From contig NZ_CANMJE010000008.1 of NCBI RefSeq assembly GCF_947498095.1, forward strand, positions 1 to 64,000: 64,000 bases of DNA, written 5' to 3'. Shown here piece after piece: positions 16,085 to 25,154 of the stretch. The position numbers and the translations under genes are program-made. The notes beneath the pieces are model-generated. The model did no database searches. It saw nothing but the letters and a program-made list of their open reading frames with translations, and was not told the DNA's origin. Each line of letters opens with the position of its first letter. Position 1 is the stretch's first letter. The stretch is from an uncultured Shimia sp. (GTDB lineage: Bacteria > Pseudomonadota > Alphaproteobacteria > Rhodobacterales > Rhodobacteraceae).

Positions 16085-16383
16085 TTCGCCGGAGAAACCT
16101 GTATCTCCTGACGCAGCCCCCCAGTCATCTGGTCATAGATCAGGATGCGCTGATCATCGGTCACCACGGCCCACCAGCCTTCGCCAATGGTTAGGGCTGT
16201 GGCGGTGACACCCTCGGGTAGGGCGATCTGATCGGGCATGGTTGGGCCATCTGCATTCAGGCGGATGACAATCAGGGCGACAACCACTACAAGCCCCACC
16301 ATCATCACGGCGGTCAGCGTCGTTACCAGCACGCGCAGAAATCGCAGGTTCGCCGGTTCCACCGGTTCAGGAGCATCATCCAT
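16081..16383 (-). CDS. Small anchored protein (DUF6476-like)
   Basis: About 100 residues: a short cytoplasmic N-terminus, one transmembrane helix (TTLTAVMMVGLVVVVALIVI) and a periplasmic part with GEGWWAVVTDDQRILIYDQMTG. I believe this is a conserved Rhodobacterales family of unknown role. The ATG at 16383 overlaps the rluD start codon on the other strand (CATG); a GTG at 16401 is an alternative. Its stop overlaps that of the hydroxylase gene. Confidence 0.7.
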   Translation of the reverse strand: MDDAPEPVEPANLRFLRVLVTTLTAVMMVGLVVVVALIVIRLNADGPTMPDQIALPEGVTATALTIGEGWWAVVTDDQRILIYDQMTGGLRQEIQVSPAN

Positions 16384-17407
16384 GGCCACACGCCTTGTCA
16401 CGTTTCAGATCGCGGAAAACCCGCCCAAGCGTCTTGATAAGGCGCTTTCGCGCGATGTGCCAGAGGCCGAGGCCCTGTCGCGCACTCGGCTGGCAAGACT
16501 GATGGCTGATGGGCATGTTCTATTGAACGGTGCCGAAGCGCGCGATCCCAAAGGCAAAGTGGCTGAAGGGGACAGTGTTGAAATCACGGTTCCCGTCGCC
16601 GATGAGACCCATATCGGCCCCGAAGACATTCCGTTGGACGTGGTATTCGAGGATGACGACCTGATCGTCATCAACAAGCCAACGGGCATGGTGGTGCATC
16701 CCGCACCGGGCACACCAAATGGCACCTTGGTAAATGCCTTGCTGCATCATTGTGGAGACACGCTCTCGGGTGTGGGCGGCGTTCAGCGCCCCGGCATCGT
16801 GCACCGCATCGACAAAGAGACATCCGGTCTTCTGGTGGTGGCAAAATCAGACCGCGCCCATCAGGGGCTGGCCGCACAGTTTGAGAAACATACCGTCGAG
16901 CGCTACTACAACGCAGTGGTTTATGGCGTTCCCGACGCCAATGATCCCCGCCTGCGCGGCGTGCGGGGCGTCAGCTTTGAATCCGGCAACATCATGCGCG
17001 TGACTACCATGTTGGCACGCCACAAAACGGATCGTCAGAAACAGGCCGTGTACTTTGACCAGGGCCGCCACGCTGTGACCCGCTCGCGCATTGTCGAGGC
17101 TTTTGGTTCCCCTGCCGTTGTGTCGCTTGTGGAGTGCTGGCTGGAAACCGGTCGTACACATCAGATCCGCGTGCATATGGCCCACGCAGGCCACGGACTG
17201 GTCGGTGACCCGGTCTATGGCGGGAGGCGCAAACTGGCGGAGAAAGCGATCGGGGCTAAGGGGTTAGCGGCTGTTCAGGTGTTCCCCCGTCAGGCGCTAC
17301 ATGCGGCCGTTCTGGGTTTTGAACATCCTGTGACAGGCGAGACCGTGCGGTTTGAAGCGCCGCTGCCTGACGATATGGCAAACCTGATCGGAGCGTTGCA
17401 GGGCTAG
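16382..17407 (+). CDS. rluD: Ribosomal large-subunit pseudouridine synthase, RluA/RluD family
   Basis: A 341-residue pseudouridine synthase. An S4 RNA-binding domain (about 14-75) precedes the catalytic domain, whose signature HRIDKETSGLLVVAK has the nucleophilic Asp at 144. The ECWLETGRTHQIRVH block follows. It most likely isomerises uridines in helix 69 of 23S rRNA, as RluD does. Its start codon overlaps that of the divergent small gene by two bases, so its promoter must lie within that gene. Confidence 0.9.
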   Translation: MATRLVTFQIAENPPKRLDKALSRDVPEAEALSRTRLARLMADGHVLLNGAEARDPKGKVAEGDSVEITVPVADETHIGPEDIPLDVVFEDDDLIVINKPTGMVVHPAPGTPNGTLVNALLHHCGDTLSGVGGVQRPGIVHRIDKETSGLLVVAKSDRAHQGLAAQFEKHTVERYYNAVVYGVPDANDPRLRGVRGVSFESGNIMRVTTMLARHKTDRQKQAVYFDQGRHAVTRSRIVEAFGSPAVVSLVECWLETGRTHQIRVHMAHAGHGLVGDPVYGGRRKLAEKAIGAKGLAAVQVFPRQALHAAVLGFEHPVTGETVRFEAPLPDDMANLIGALQG

Positions 17408-17413
17408 CTGTTG

Positions 17414-17905
17414 TCACTGACCCAAGGCAAATGTTGCCCCAAAGCCAAAGACAGCGCCGCTCTCGCCGTTGAATTGCGGGGCCGGCACCAGCTGAACAAA
17501 CACATTGCGGTAGTTGAGTTGAACCCCTGGCAGCACAACAAAATCACTGCTTCCCAAAGTCACGTCAAAGTGGCGTGAATTGTCGCCATAGTCGGCGAAA
17601 CTCACCACGGCCCCTAAAGCCACCTGTCCAACGTCCCAGAATTTTCCGACACTAAAGAGTGCTGACACGTCCTCGTAACTGTTCAGCAAGGCGCCAGCAC
17701 TATAGTCCAGCGTCCACAGGCGTTCTTCCCATGTGAATATGAGACCTGGGTTAAACTCATTCCAACTGGTTTGGCCGGGATTGGGCGGGGTCAGGTTGTA
17801 ATGGTAGGACGCCAAGGGAATGTAGAGCCGGTCCGGAGACCAGCCGTCAGCGGATGCGCTGGTCGCGGTTAACAACCCCAAAAGGGTGGCAAAAGCATGT
17901 TTCAT
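17414..17905 (-). CDS. Predicted outer-membrane beta-barrel protein
   Basis: A 163-residue protein with a signal peptide (cleavage after SASA at about residue 19). The mature chain has regularly alternating aromatic and hydrophobic residues, as in a small eight-strand barrel (YIPLASYHYN, FVVLPGVQLNYRNVFVQLVPAP, GAVFGFGATFALGQ). The layout recalls PagP/PagL-sized barrels but no catalytic motif is evident. A GGAGACGACG leader precedes the ATG. Function unknown. Confidence 0.65.
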   Translation of the reverse strand: MKHAFATLLGLLTATSASADGWSPDRLYIPLASYHYNLTPPNPGQTSWNEFNPGLIFTWEERLWTLDYSAGALLNSYEDVSALFSVGKFWDVGQVALGAVVSFADYGDNSRHFDVTLGSSDFVVLPGVQLNYRNVFVQLVPAPQFNGESGAVFGFGATFALGQ

Positions 17906-18132
17906 CGTCGTCTCCTGTCCGAAACCAGCCTCTTGGTTTCAATGTCCTTGGCCTGCTTTGTCAGACATTCTGGGCGTCGCTTGGGAATGAATATGACAAA
18001 ACAACGTCAGCAGACAACGCAACTTGGGCGCGGTCGACACAATCCACACATCACTGTGAGGGGAATGCCGCAGCTCTGGCAAACCGGCGGCAGATTTCTT
18101 AACTTTTCTGTAAGGAAATACTGCTAGCGCAT

Positions 18133-18161
18133 CTTGAAAGGCCGTTAGCGCCAACCTAAAT
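18133..18161 (+). promoter_or_regulatory. Possible heat-shock type promoter of rpoH
   Basis: CTTGAA (18133-18138) followed 16 bases later by CCTAAAT (18155-18161) resembles a sigma-32 promoter, which would make rpoH partly self-activated. The spacing and -10 are only a fair match. Confidence 0.3.
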
Positions 18162-18204
18162 GAATGTTAAGGCTTATAACATTCGACAGCAGAGGGGGCA
18201 TATT

Positions 18205-19101
18205 ATGAGCAATTACGCAAATCTGCCGGCACCGACACCGGAAGGCGGCTTGAACCGCTACATGCAGGAAATCCGCAAATTTCCGCTCTTGGAGCCGGAA
18301 GAAGAATACATGCTGGCCAAGGCCTGGGTCGAAAAAGAAGACACCGAGGCCGCGCATAAAATGGTGACCTCCCACCTGCGGCTCGCCGCCAAGATCGCCA
18401 TGGGCTATCGTGGCTATGGTCTGCCGCAGGCTGAGGTGATCTCAGAGGCCAATGTCGGCCTGATGCAGGCCGTCAAAAAGTTTGATCCGGAAAAGGGTTT
18501 CCGTCTGGCGACCTATGCCATGTGGTGGATCCGGGCTTCGATTCAGGAATATGTCCTGCGGTCGTGGTCGATGGTGAAACTGGGCACGACCTCGGCGCAA
18601 AAGAAACTGTTCTTCAACCTGCGCAAGGCCAAAGCCCGCATTGGCGCGTTGGAAGAGGGCGACATGCGCCCCGAAAACGTCAAACGCATTGCGACCGACC
18701 TTGGCGTTACCGAGGACGAAGTGATCTCGATGAACCGCCGCATGAGCGGTGGCGATGCATCGTTGAACGCTCAGATCGGGTCGGACGGCGAAGGCACGAT
18801 GGAATGGCAGGAATGGCTTGAAGACGAAGATGCCGATCAGGCCGGAGATTACGAGGCTCGCAATGAGCTTGAGGCTCGACGCGAGCTTTTGGCCGAAGCA
18901 ATGGACGTGCTGAATGACCGTGAAAAAGACATTCTCACCCAGCGCCGCCTGAGCGAAAAGAACATCACGCTGGAAGATCTCAGCTCGCAATATGATGTCA
19001 GCCGCGAGCGTATTCGCCAGATCGAAGTGCGCGCATTTGAAAAGCTGCAAAAGCGCATGCGCAGTCTGGCTGCTGAAAAGGGTATGCTGACTGCGGGATA
19101 A
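18205..19101 (+). CDS. rpoH: RNA polymerase sigma factor RpoH (sigma-32)
   Basis: A 298-residue heat-shock sigma factor. Region 2 reads SEANVGLMQAVKKFDPEKGFRLATYAMWWIRASIQEYVLRSW in pieces across residues 80-121. The RpoH box QKKLFFNLR at 132-140 distinguishes it from other sigma-70 factors. Region 4 ends with the VSRERIRQIEVRAFEKL helix-turn-helix. The ATG at 18205 follows GAGGGGGC; an upstream in-frame ATG at 18160 lacks a site. A strong terminator follows. Confidence 0.96.
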   Translation: MSNYANLPAPTPEGGLNRYMQEIRKFPLLEPEEEYMLAKAWVEKEDTEAAHKMVTSHLRLAAKIAMGYRGYGLPQAEVISEANVGLMQAVKKFDPEKGFRLATYAMWWIRASIQEYVLRSWSMVKLGTTSAQKKLFFNLRKAKARIGALEEGDMRPENVKRIATDLGVTEDEVISMNRRMSGGDASLNAQIGSDGEGTMEWQEWLEDEDADQAGDYEARNELEARRELLAEAMDVLNDREKDILTQRRLSEKNITLEDLSSQYDVSRERIRQIEVRAFEKLQKRMRSLAAEKGMLTAG

Positions 19102-19130
19102 CCGCTTGGCGCTTCACTGAAAACGTCTTA

Positions 19131-19166
19131 GCCTCGCCCTGACACAAAGGGCGGGGCTTTTTCTTT
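19131..19166 (+). terminator. Intrinsic terminator of rpoH
   Basis: A 10-bp stem with one G-T pair (GCCTCGCCCT 19131-19140 with 19148-19157), a 7-base loop, then TTTTTCTTT. Confidence 0.88.
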
Positions 19167-20136
19167 GAGCGAGGCAGGGCAGACAAGCAAAGACCGCGGC
19201 GTCGTGTTTCACGTTCCGCAAAGCTGGCTTGGTCCCAAAGGTTCCGGGCTAATGCCCTTTTATGCTAAAGCACTCGACGGCTTTGCGGGTCTCGGTATCC
19301 CAACGCAAGTGATCGCCTTGGATCGCGACACGGTGCTGCGTCGGATCGAACAGGACAATTGGTTTCACATCCTCAACCATTCTCGGCTGCCGCATGCGCG
19401 GGCGTTGATGGCGGGTGTTGCCTATATCTATCCATATTGGAACCTTGATCCGCTGGGCATTCGGGCCTTTTCATCGATTGGGGACAAACCATTTCGCCCA
19501 GCAAAAATTGATGGCGACACGGCGCGCAGTTTCCTTGATGCGTTGCGACAGAAATGGGTAGTCACCCGCACGTCACGATATGAACAGCCCGAGGCGCGCG
19601 CCACAGATCTGCCGGACAATCCGATCCTAGTTGTTTTCCAAAGCGAAGCTGACCGAAGCGTTGACAAAACTTGTTACATGGACCGCTGGCAGATGCTTGA
19701 AACCTGTCTTGAGGCCGACCATGGGCCAGTCGTGGTCAAACCGCATCCGCGCGATCTTGAGCCGCAGACATTTGACAGGCTGCTGAAATTGAAACAGCAG
19801 CATGACCATTTGTACATCAATACGGGCAACATTCATGATCTTCTCGACGCTGCAACGCGTGTCGTGACCATCAATTCGGCCGTTGGTCTAGAGGCCTATC
19901 TGCATCGCAAACCGGTGACCCTGTGTGGGCAGTCCGATTTTCACCACATTGCCGACACTGCGACCTCGCCAGACGTGTTGCGCGGCATTCTAAAAGAGAA
20001 CCGTCCAGGACGTGTCTATGCCAAGTACCTTTATTGATATCTTGCCCGAAACTGCATCAATGCGGGCAAACAGAATGTGGCGCAAAAGATCCTGCGCCGC
20101 ATCCGTGCGACAGGGTATGATCTGGGCAACACGTGA
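19165..20136 (+). pseudogene. Capsule polysaccharide (KpsC/KpsS-like) protein with an in-frame TGA near its end
   Basis: 290 residues are open from 19165 to a TGA at 20035-20037. Beyond that TGA the same frame continues for 32 sensible codons (YLARNCINAGKQ then NVAQKILRRIR) to TGA at 20134. The context YLY-TGA-YLARN suggests a Trp TGG that became TGA. The C-terminal region VVTINSAVGLEAYLHRKPVTLCG and the preceding VVKPHPRD are typical of Kdo/capsule glycosyltransferases of the KpsC/S type. The start is unsure: TTG 19165 sits in the rpoH terminator, and GTG 19204 is an alternative. It may still work as a protein 32 residues short. Confidence 0.65.
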
Positions 20137-20208
20137 AACCGGGTCGCCTGCGCATTGCCGGGGGGGCGGTCGTTCGCTACGATCGCCACAAGATATCGGA
20201 GGTACGAC

Positions 20209-20478
20209 ATGGCCGGTGGATGGGCGCGCGACGGCGCGGTGAATGAACAGATTGAAGCGTCAATCAACGACGAGTTGGCGCGCATGAAGGCGCAACGAGC
20301 CCCTGTAGGTGAGAGCCTGAAATTCTGCGCGGAATGCGAAGAAGAAATACCCGAGGCGCGCCGCAATGCCGTTCCGGGTGTGAAGCTGTGTATTGATTGC
20401 ATGAGTGACCGCGATGCGTCGTTCAAGGCCCGAGGTGGCATCAATCGGCGCGGCTCAAAAGACAGCCAGTTAAAGTAG
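20209..20478 (+). CDS. DksA/TraR-type C4 zinc-finger protein
   Basis: An 89-residue protein with FCAEC...LCIDC, the four-cysteine zinc finger of the TraR/DksA family. It lacks the long coiled coil of full DksA, so it resembles TraR or YbiI: a short secondary-channel binder of RNA polymerase. The ATG at 20209 has CGGAGG upstream. It is followed 11 bases later by the oxidoreductase gene. Confidence 0.85.
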   Translation: MAGGWARDGAVNEQIEASINDELARMKAQRAPVGESLKFCAECEEEIPEARRNAVPGVKLCIDCMSDRDASFKARGGINRRGSKDSQLK

Positions 20479-20489
20479 AGGCAACGTAG

Positions 20490-21494
20490 ATGGATGAACC
20501 ACTTCGTTGGGGGATCTTAGGCGCGGCCAATTTCGCGTTGAACCACATGGCGCCGGCCATTCACTCGGCCAAGAATGCCGCATTAGTGGCGCTCGCGACC
20601 CGAGACAGCACGCGCGCCACGCCGTTTCAGGCTTTCTGCCCCGGGTTGCGAGTACATGAGAGTTATGAGTCTTTGCTGGCGGATCCCGAGGTTGACGCGG
20701 TCTACATCCCGTTGCCCAACAGCCTGCACGTTGAGTGGAGCGCGAGAGCAATGGACGCTGGTAAACATGTCTTATGCGAAAAGCCCCTAGCGATGCACTC
20801 ACAGGACATCGACGCGCTGATTGCGCAGCGTGATCGCACAGGCCTGATGATGGCCGAGGCGTTCATGATCGTGCATCACCCGCAATGGCAGCGAGTCAAA
20901 GCCCTGCTGGCAGATAATGCGATAGGTGAGCTGTTGCATATCAATGGGTTGTTTTCTTTCAGAAACACGGATGTTGAGAATATCCGAAATCGCCCGGAAA
21001 TGGGCGGCGGTGGATTGCCGGATATTGGCGTCTACACGTTGGGGTCCACCCGCTTTGCCACGGGGCTAGAGCCAGAAATTCTCTCGGCCAGTCTGGCCTA
21101 TGAAAACGGTGTTGACGTTAAGGCTGAGGTGCATGGCCGTGTTGGGTCTGCCAGCCTGTTCACCATGTTGTCGACACGGATGCACCCCTACCAAGAGATG
21201 TTATTTCACGGCACGCATGGTTTTTTGAAACTCAAGGTGCCGTTCAACGCCGGTGTCTTTGGTGAACCGCGGCTTGAACACAGCCGCGATGGCGCACCGC
21301 TGGCGGTAGAGCGCTGGCCCACGACGGCGCAATATGTTGAGCAGGTCGAAGCTTTCGGGCGATCCGTGCGGGGCAGCGCGGCCTTTCCTTGGACGCTTGA
21401 AGATGCGCGCGGCACGCAAAAGGTGCTGGAACAGGTGTTTGCTGTGGCAGAAAAGGCTGAAACACCTGCCGGAGACGCTGGCACATCAGGATGA
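20490..21494 (+). CDS. Gfo/Idh/MocA family oxidoreductase
   Basis: A 334-residue NAD(P)-dependent sugar or cyclitol dehydrogenase. The N-terminal Rossmann strand WGILGAANFA, the catalytic-lysine motif CEKPLA (residues about 95-100) and GGGGLPDIGVYTLG in the C-terminal domain are all present. The substrate is unknown. It is probably co-transcribed with the zinc-finger gene and with the unknown gene starting at 21508. Confidence 0.9.
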   Translation: MDEPLRWGILGAANFALNHMAPAIHSAKNAALVALATRDSTRATPFQAFCPGLRVHESYESLLADPEVDAVYIPLPNSLHVEWSARAMDAGKHVLCEKPLAMHSQDIDALIAQRDRTGLMMAEAFMIVHHPQWQRVKALLADNAIGELLHINGLFSFRNTDVENIRNRPEMGGGGLPDIGVYTLGSTRFATGLEPEILSASLAYENGVDVKAEVHGRVGSASLFTMLSTRMHPYQEMLFHGTHGFLKLKVPFNAGVFGEPRLEHSRDGAPLAVERWPTTAQYVEQVEAFGRSVRGSAAFPWTLEDARGTQKVLEQVFAVAEKAETPAGDAGTSG

Positions 21495-21507
21495 TGAGGC
21501 GATTTTC

Positions 21508-22086
21508 ATGAGTTACATCGACGGCTTCAAACACGAACAGGTCGGCTTTCTCGCCGCGATTCCGGTTTATCATCCTCTCGAGGATATCCCGATGCCGCCT
21601 CGTGATTGGCCCGAAGATGATTTCGGCTGCACCACCAGGCAGTTGGTGATTGGCGGAGGCGCAGGAGAACATCCGGGTTTGGTCGTGCGCAAGCCGGAAG
21701 CCGCGGTGGCGCGATTTGTCCTGGAGAGTGGCGATTTCGACCTGCCAGCATTTCTGAGTCAAAAGTTTCTGCAGTTGGCCGAGCAAAAGGACACGCTGCA
21801 CTTTGCTGGCTGGGAAGACGACGATCATCGAGGTTTTTATGAGGCCTGCACAAACGGGAAATTGCCCAATCCTTACTGGCCATCCAGTGGATATAGTTTT
21901 GAGGTCTGGTTATCGCTTGGGATCGGAGAGTTCATCTACTACGCCATGCCAGATCTTGCTGGGCCACAGATTGAACAAGCCAAAGCATTTCATACGACGC
22001 TTGGTCACGTCCGCTACAACAATATCCTGTGTGTACCGCCGGGGATGCCGGTCTATGCAAATGGCGGAAATGCGTTCTTCAAATGA
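21508..22086 (+). CDS. Conserved protein of unknown function
   Basis: 192 residues starting MSYIDGFKHEQVGFLAAIPVY, 13 bases after the oxidoreductase stop. There is no signal peptide or membrane segment. Sequence features include HPGLVVRKPEAAVARF and a hydrophobic WLSLGIGEFIYYAMPDL. I do not recognise the family. The even codon use and good spacing argue that it is a real gene. Its partner upstream suggests a role in carbohydrate or cyclitol metabolism, as guesswork only. Confidence 0.65.
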   Translation: MSYIDGFKHEQVGFLAAIPVYHPLEDIPMPPRDWPEDDFGCTTRQLVIGGGAGEHPGLVVRKPEAAVARFVLESGDFDLPAFLSQKFLQLAEQKDTLHFAGWEDDDHRGFYEACTNGKLPNPYWPSSGYSFEVWLSLGIGEFIYYAMPDLAGPQIEQAKAFHTTLGHVRYNNILCVPPGMPVYANGGNAFFK

Positions 22087-22168
22087 TCCGAAACGGTTTT
22101 TGCGTTTGCCCTGGCGTCGTAAAAGTATCGGGACGCGCCAATAGGCAAACCTGCAAGGGACAACGGTA

Positions 22169-22651
22169 ATGAGATTGTTGATCGTCTATCACTCCAGAAC
22201 TGGCGGTAGCCAGCAAATGGCAGAGGCTGCCGCCAAGGCTGCACAGTCCGAGACTGAGACCGTTCTCATGACCGCTGCACAAGCTGGACCAGAAGACTTG
22301 CTTGCGGCGGATGGCTACATCTTCTGCGCGCCGGAAAACCTAGCAGCGCTGTCCGGAGCAATGAAAGAGTTCTTTGACCGCTGTTACTACCCGGTTCTGG
22401 GCCAGATCGAAGGCCGACCTTATGCCCAAATGATCTGTGCAGGCTCTGATGGGGCAAATGCAGCGCGCCAACTGGCCCGGATTGCAACCGGGTGGCGTCT
22501 ACGTGAAGTGCAACCCGCCCAGATTGTCTGTACCCATGCGCAAACACCTCAAGCCATCGAGGCGCCCAAAATCATCGCTGAAGAAGATCTGGCAAGCTGC
22601 CGAGAATTGGGACAGGCAATTGGCGCAGGTTTGGCGCTCGGTGTTTTCTAG
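22169..22651 (+). CDS. Flavodoxin-like FMN protein
   Basis: A 160-residue flavodoxin-fold protein. The N-terminal strand and FMN phosphate loop read LLIVYHSRTGGSQQMAEA, and a second FMN-contact region is APENLAALSGAMKEFFDR. Such proteins are NAD(P)H quinone or flavin reductases, or electron carriers. AAGGGACAACGG precedes the ATG. The partner is unknown. Confidence 0.82.
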   Translation: MRLLIVYHSRTGGSQQMAEAAAKAAQSETETVLMTAAQAGPEDLLAADGYIFCAPENLAALSGAMKEFFDRCYYPVLGQIEGRPYAQMICAGSDGANAARQLARIATGWRLREVQPAQIVCTHAQTPQAIEAPKIIAEEDLASCRELGQAIGAGLALGVF

Positions 22652-22709
22652 ATCACGCTCCTGAATTTGCACCCAACTTGAGAATTAATTGACCATGCAC
22701 ACCTTGAGG

Positions 22710-23168
22710 CTAGGGATCTGTTTGTTTGCCCGGGAAAGATTCGAGAAAGTCGGAATCGTCCTCTGAGCGCAATCGAGGCAATTCATCCGCTAAGTTGTAC
22801 CAGGGCAGTTGCGAGTCCACAAAGGTATGAGCATTGGGTTTTGCATCTTCGGGGTTGTCCAGCGAGCACACGCTCAGGTTCGTGCCGTTATCGTTTTCAG
22901 GGTCTCTGAAACGCCAGACCAGTCTAGATCCGCAGTCAGCGCAAAACCCACGCTGCCCGATCTCAGAAGAGAGGTAATACTTTGGTTCACCCTTGATGAA
23001 TCGTAGGCTGCCAGCCAGGACGGGTATGCCAATCTCTGCCGGTGCTCCCGAGCTTTTCTGGCATTGCTTGCAGTGACAGTAATACCCGGAATGAAGAAAT
23101 GCCCGCGCTTCAAAGCGGACCTCTCCACACAGGCAACCGCCAGTGACCTTTACCGGTTTCTCGGTCAT
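22710..23168 (-). CDS. GFA-family zinc protein (Gfa/CENP-V domain)
   Basis: 152 residues with the paired zinc motifs of the family: GGCLCGEVRF, then CHCKQCQKSSG, then FCADCGSRL. The family was named for glutathione-dependent formaldehyde-activating enzyme, but most members have no proven reaction. A GGGGAA site precedes the ATG. It stands alone, with the pepF gene downstream on the same strand. Confidence 0.87.
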   Translation of the reverse strand: MTEKPVKVTGGCLCGEVRFEARAFLHSGYYCHCKQCQKSSGAPAEIGIPVLAGSLRFIKGEPKYYLSSEIGQRGFCADCGSRLVWRFRDPENDNGTNLSVCSLDNPEDAKPNAHTFVDSQLPWYNLADELPRLRSEDDSDFLESFPGKQTDP

Positions 23169-23243
23169 GTTTCAGTTCCCCTCAAGCCGTCATCAGCGAA
23201 ACAGTCTTACCAACTGTAGAGCCGGGGGGCTGAGGGAGTCTAT

Positions 23244-25064
23244 TCAGTCTTCCATCGCCTCAAGCTCATCGATCATCTCAGAGATCATCGACAGGCCTTT
23301 GTCCCAGAATTTCGGATCCGAGGCATCAAGGCCAAAGGGCGCCAGCAGCTCTTTGTGGTGTTTGGAGCCGCCGGCTTTCAGCATGTCGAAATACTTGTCC
23401 TCAAAACCTTCGTCACCCTCCGCATAAACCGCATAGAGGGCGTTCACCAGACCGTCGCCAAAGGCATAGGCATAGACATAGAACGGCGAGTGCACAAAGT
23501 GGGGGATGTAGGCCCAGAAGGTCTCGTACCCTTCCATAAAATCAAAGGCTTCACCCAAGCTTTCTGCTTGCACCGACATCCACAGCGCATTGATGTCGTC
23601 GGGGGTCAGTTCGCCCTGGCTTCGGGCGGCGTGAAGTTTGCATTCAAAGTCATAAAAGGCGATCTGGCGCACGACCGTGTTGATCATGTCCTCGACCTTG
23701 CCCGCCAACAGTATCTTGCGCTGTTCCTGTGTCTCTGCGCTTTCCAGCATTTTGCGGAAGGTCAGCATCTCGCCAAAAACAGAGGCCGTTTCGGCCAGTG
23801 TCAGCGGGGTGGACGACAGCATCTCACCCTGATCGGCGGCGAGAACCTGGTGCACGCCGTGACCCAGCTCATGCGCCAAAGTCATCACATCGCGCGGTTT
23901 TCCGAGGTAGTTCAGCATCACATACGGGTGCACGTTGGTCACGGTGGGGTGGGCAAAGGCGCCGGGCGCTTTGCCGGGCTTCACAGCCGCGTCGATCCAG
24001 CCCTTGTCAAAGAAGGGTTCAGCCAGTTCGCCCATGCGTGGGTCAAAGGCGGTGTAAGCGTCCATCACCATTTTGCGTGCGGTCGGCCAGTCGACGGTTT
24101 TGGTGTCTTCCATCGGCAGGGGCGCGTTGCGGTCCCAGACCTGCATGCGATCCAGCCCCAGCCATTTACGCTTCAACTCGTAGTAACGATGGCTGAGCTT
24201 GGGGTACGCGGCGACCACGGCGTCGCGTAGCGCCTCGACCACTTCGGGTTCCACATCGTTCGACAGGTGGCGACCGGTCTGGGCGCTGGGCATGTTGCGC
24301 CAGCGGTCGATAACCTCTTTTTCCTTGGCGGCGGTGTTGTGCACCCGAGAGAAGATCTTGATGTTTTCCTGAAAAACCCGCGCCAATTCACGCGAGGCTG
24401 CTTCGCGTTTGCTGCGGTCTTGCTCGGTCAGGTAATTCAGCGTGGCTTCGATGTTGAGCTCTTCGCCTTCCATCTCAAAGGTCAGGCCGGCGATGGTTTC
24501 GTCAAACAGGCGTTCCCATGCATCACCCACAACGCCCAGATCGTGCAAAAACTTTTCCAGTTCATCCGACAACTGGTGTGGCTTCATTGCGCGGATGCGG
24601 CGGAAGACCGGTTCGTAACGCGCCAAATCGGTGTTTGAGGCAAAAGCTGCTGCCAGTGCGTCATCTTCGAGGCGGTTTAGCTCAAGCGTGAAAAACACCA
24701 GCGGCGTGGTGAAGTTGGTGATCTTCTCCTGACAGTTCGACATAAACTGCGCGCGTTCTGCATCTGTCGTCAGTTGGTAATAACGCAGACCCGCATAGGA
24801 CATCACGCGGCCCGCGACCTGATTGATCTTTTCGTTCCGTTCGACACAAACCAACAGGCCCGCTGCGTCCAAATCTGCCAGTTTGTCTTCGTAGTCCGCG
24901 GCAAACGCTGCACATTCAGCCTCAAGCCACTCAAGGTCAGTGGCCAATTCCGGCGCATCGTCGCTGGTGTAGAGGTCACTCAGGTCCCATTCGGGCAGGT
25001 CGCCGAGATTATCGGTCCCGTGGCTGGCGTTGGCGTCTCGAACGGGAAAGGGCAGGTCGCGCAT
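23244..25064 (-). CDS. pepF: Oligoendopeptidase F (M3 family)
   Basis: A 606-residue cytoplasmic zinc metallopeptidase that degrades short peptides. The HELGH zinc motif is near residue 400, within TLAHELGHGVHQVL, and the C-terminal YVYAYAFGDGLVNALY helix is typical of clade 3 PepF. The ATG at 25064 follows GAGGA; the TTG seven codons upstream lacks a site. It may be expressed with the lipase-like and SCP2 genes upstream (90-base gap). Confidence 0.92.
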   Translation of the reverse strand: MRDLPFPVRDANASHGTDNLGDLPEWDLSDLYTSDDAPELATDLEWLEAECAAFAADYEDKLADLDAAGLLVCVERNEKINQVAGRVMSYAGLRYYQLTTDAERAQFMSNCQEKITNFTTPLVFFTLELNRLEDDALAAAFASNTDLARYEPVFRRIRAMKPHQLSDELEKFLHDLGVVGDAWERLFDETIAGLTFEMEGEELNIEATLNYLTEQDRSKREAASRELARVFQENIKIFSRVHNTAAKEKEVIDRWRNMPSAQTGRHLSNDVEPEVVEALRDAVVAAYPKLSHRYYELKRKWLGLDRMQVWDRNAPLPMEDTKTVDWPTARKMVMDAYTAFDPRMGELAEPFFDKGWIDAAVKPGKAPGAFAHPTVTNVHPYVMLNYLGKPRDVMTLAHELGHGVHQVLAADQGEMLSSTPLTLAETASVFGEMLTFRKMLESAETQEQRKILLAGKVEDMINTVVRQIAFYDFECKLHAARSQGELTPDDINALWMSVQAESLGEAFDFMEGYETFWAYIPHFVHSPFYVYAYAFGDGLVNALYAVYAEGDEGFEDKYFDMLKAGGSKHHKELLAPFGLDASDPKFWDKGLSMISEMIDELEAMED

Positions 25065-25154
25065 GGGGATCCTCGGATTGGTCAATGTTCATGTGACAGA
25101 TAGGCAGAGGGGGCAGGCAGGTGCAAGGGGGGCTGGCGGCGCTGTGAACGCGCC

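Noticed and set aside
23355-24230. A 291-codon open frame on the plus strand
   Set aside because: It lies fully antisense to pepF, which has a complete family match and the HELGH motif; the plus-strand product has no recognisable features.
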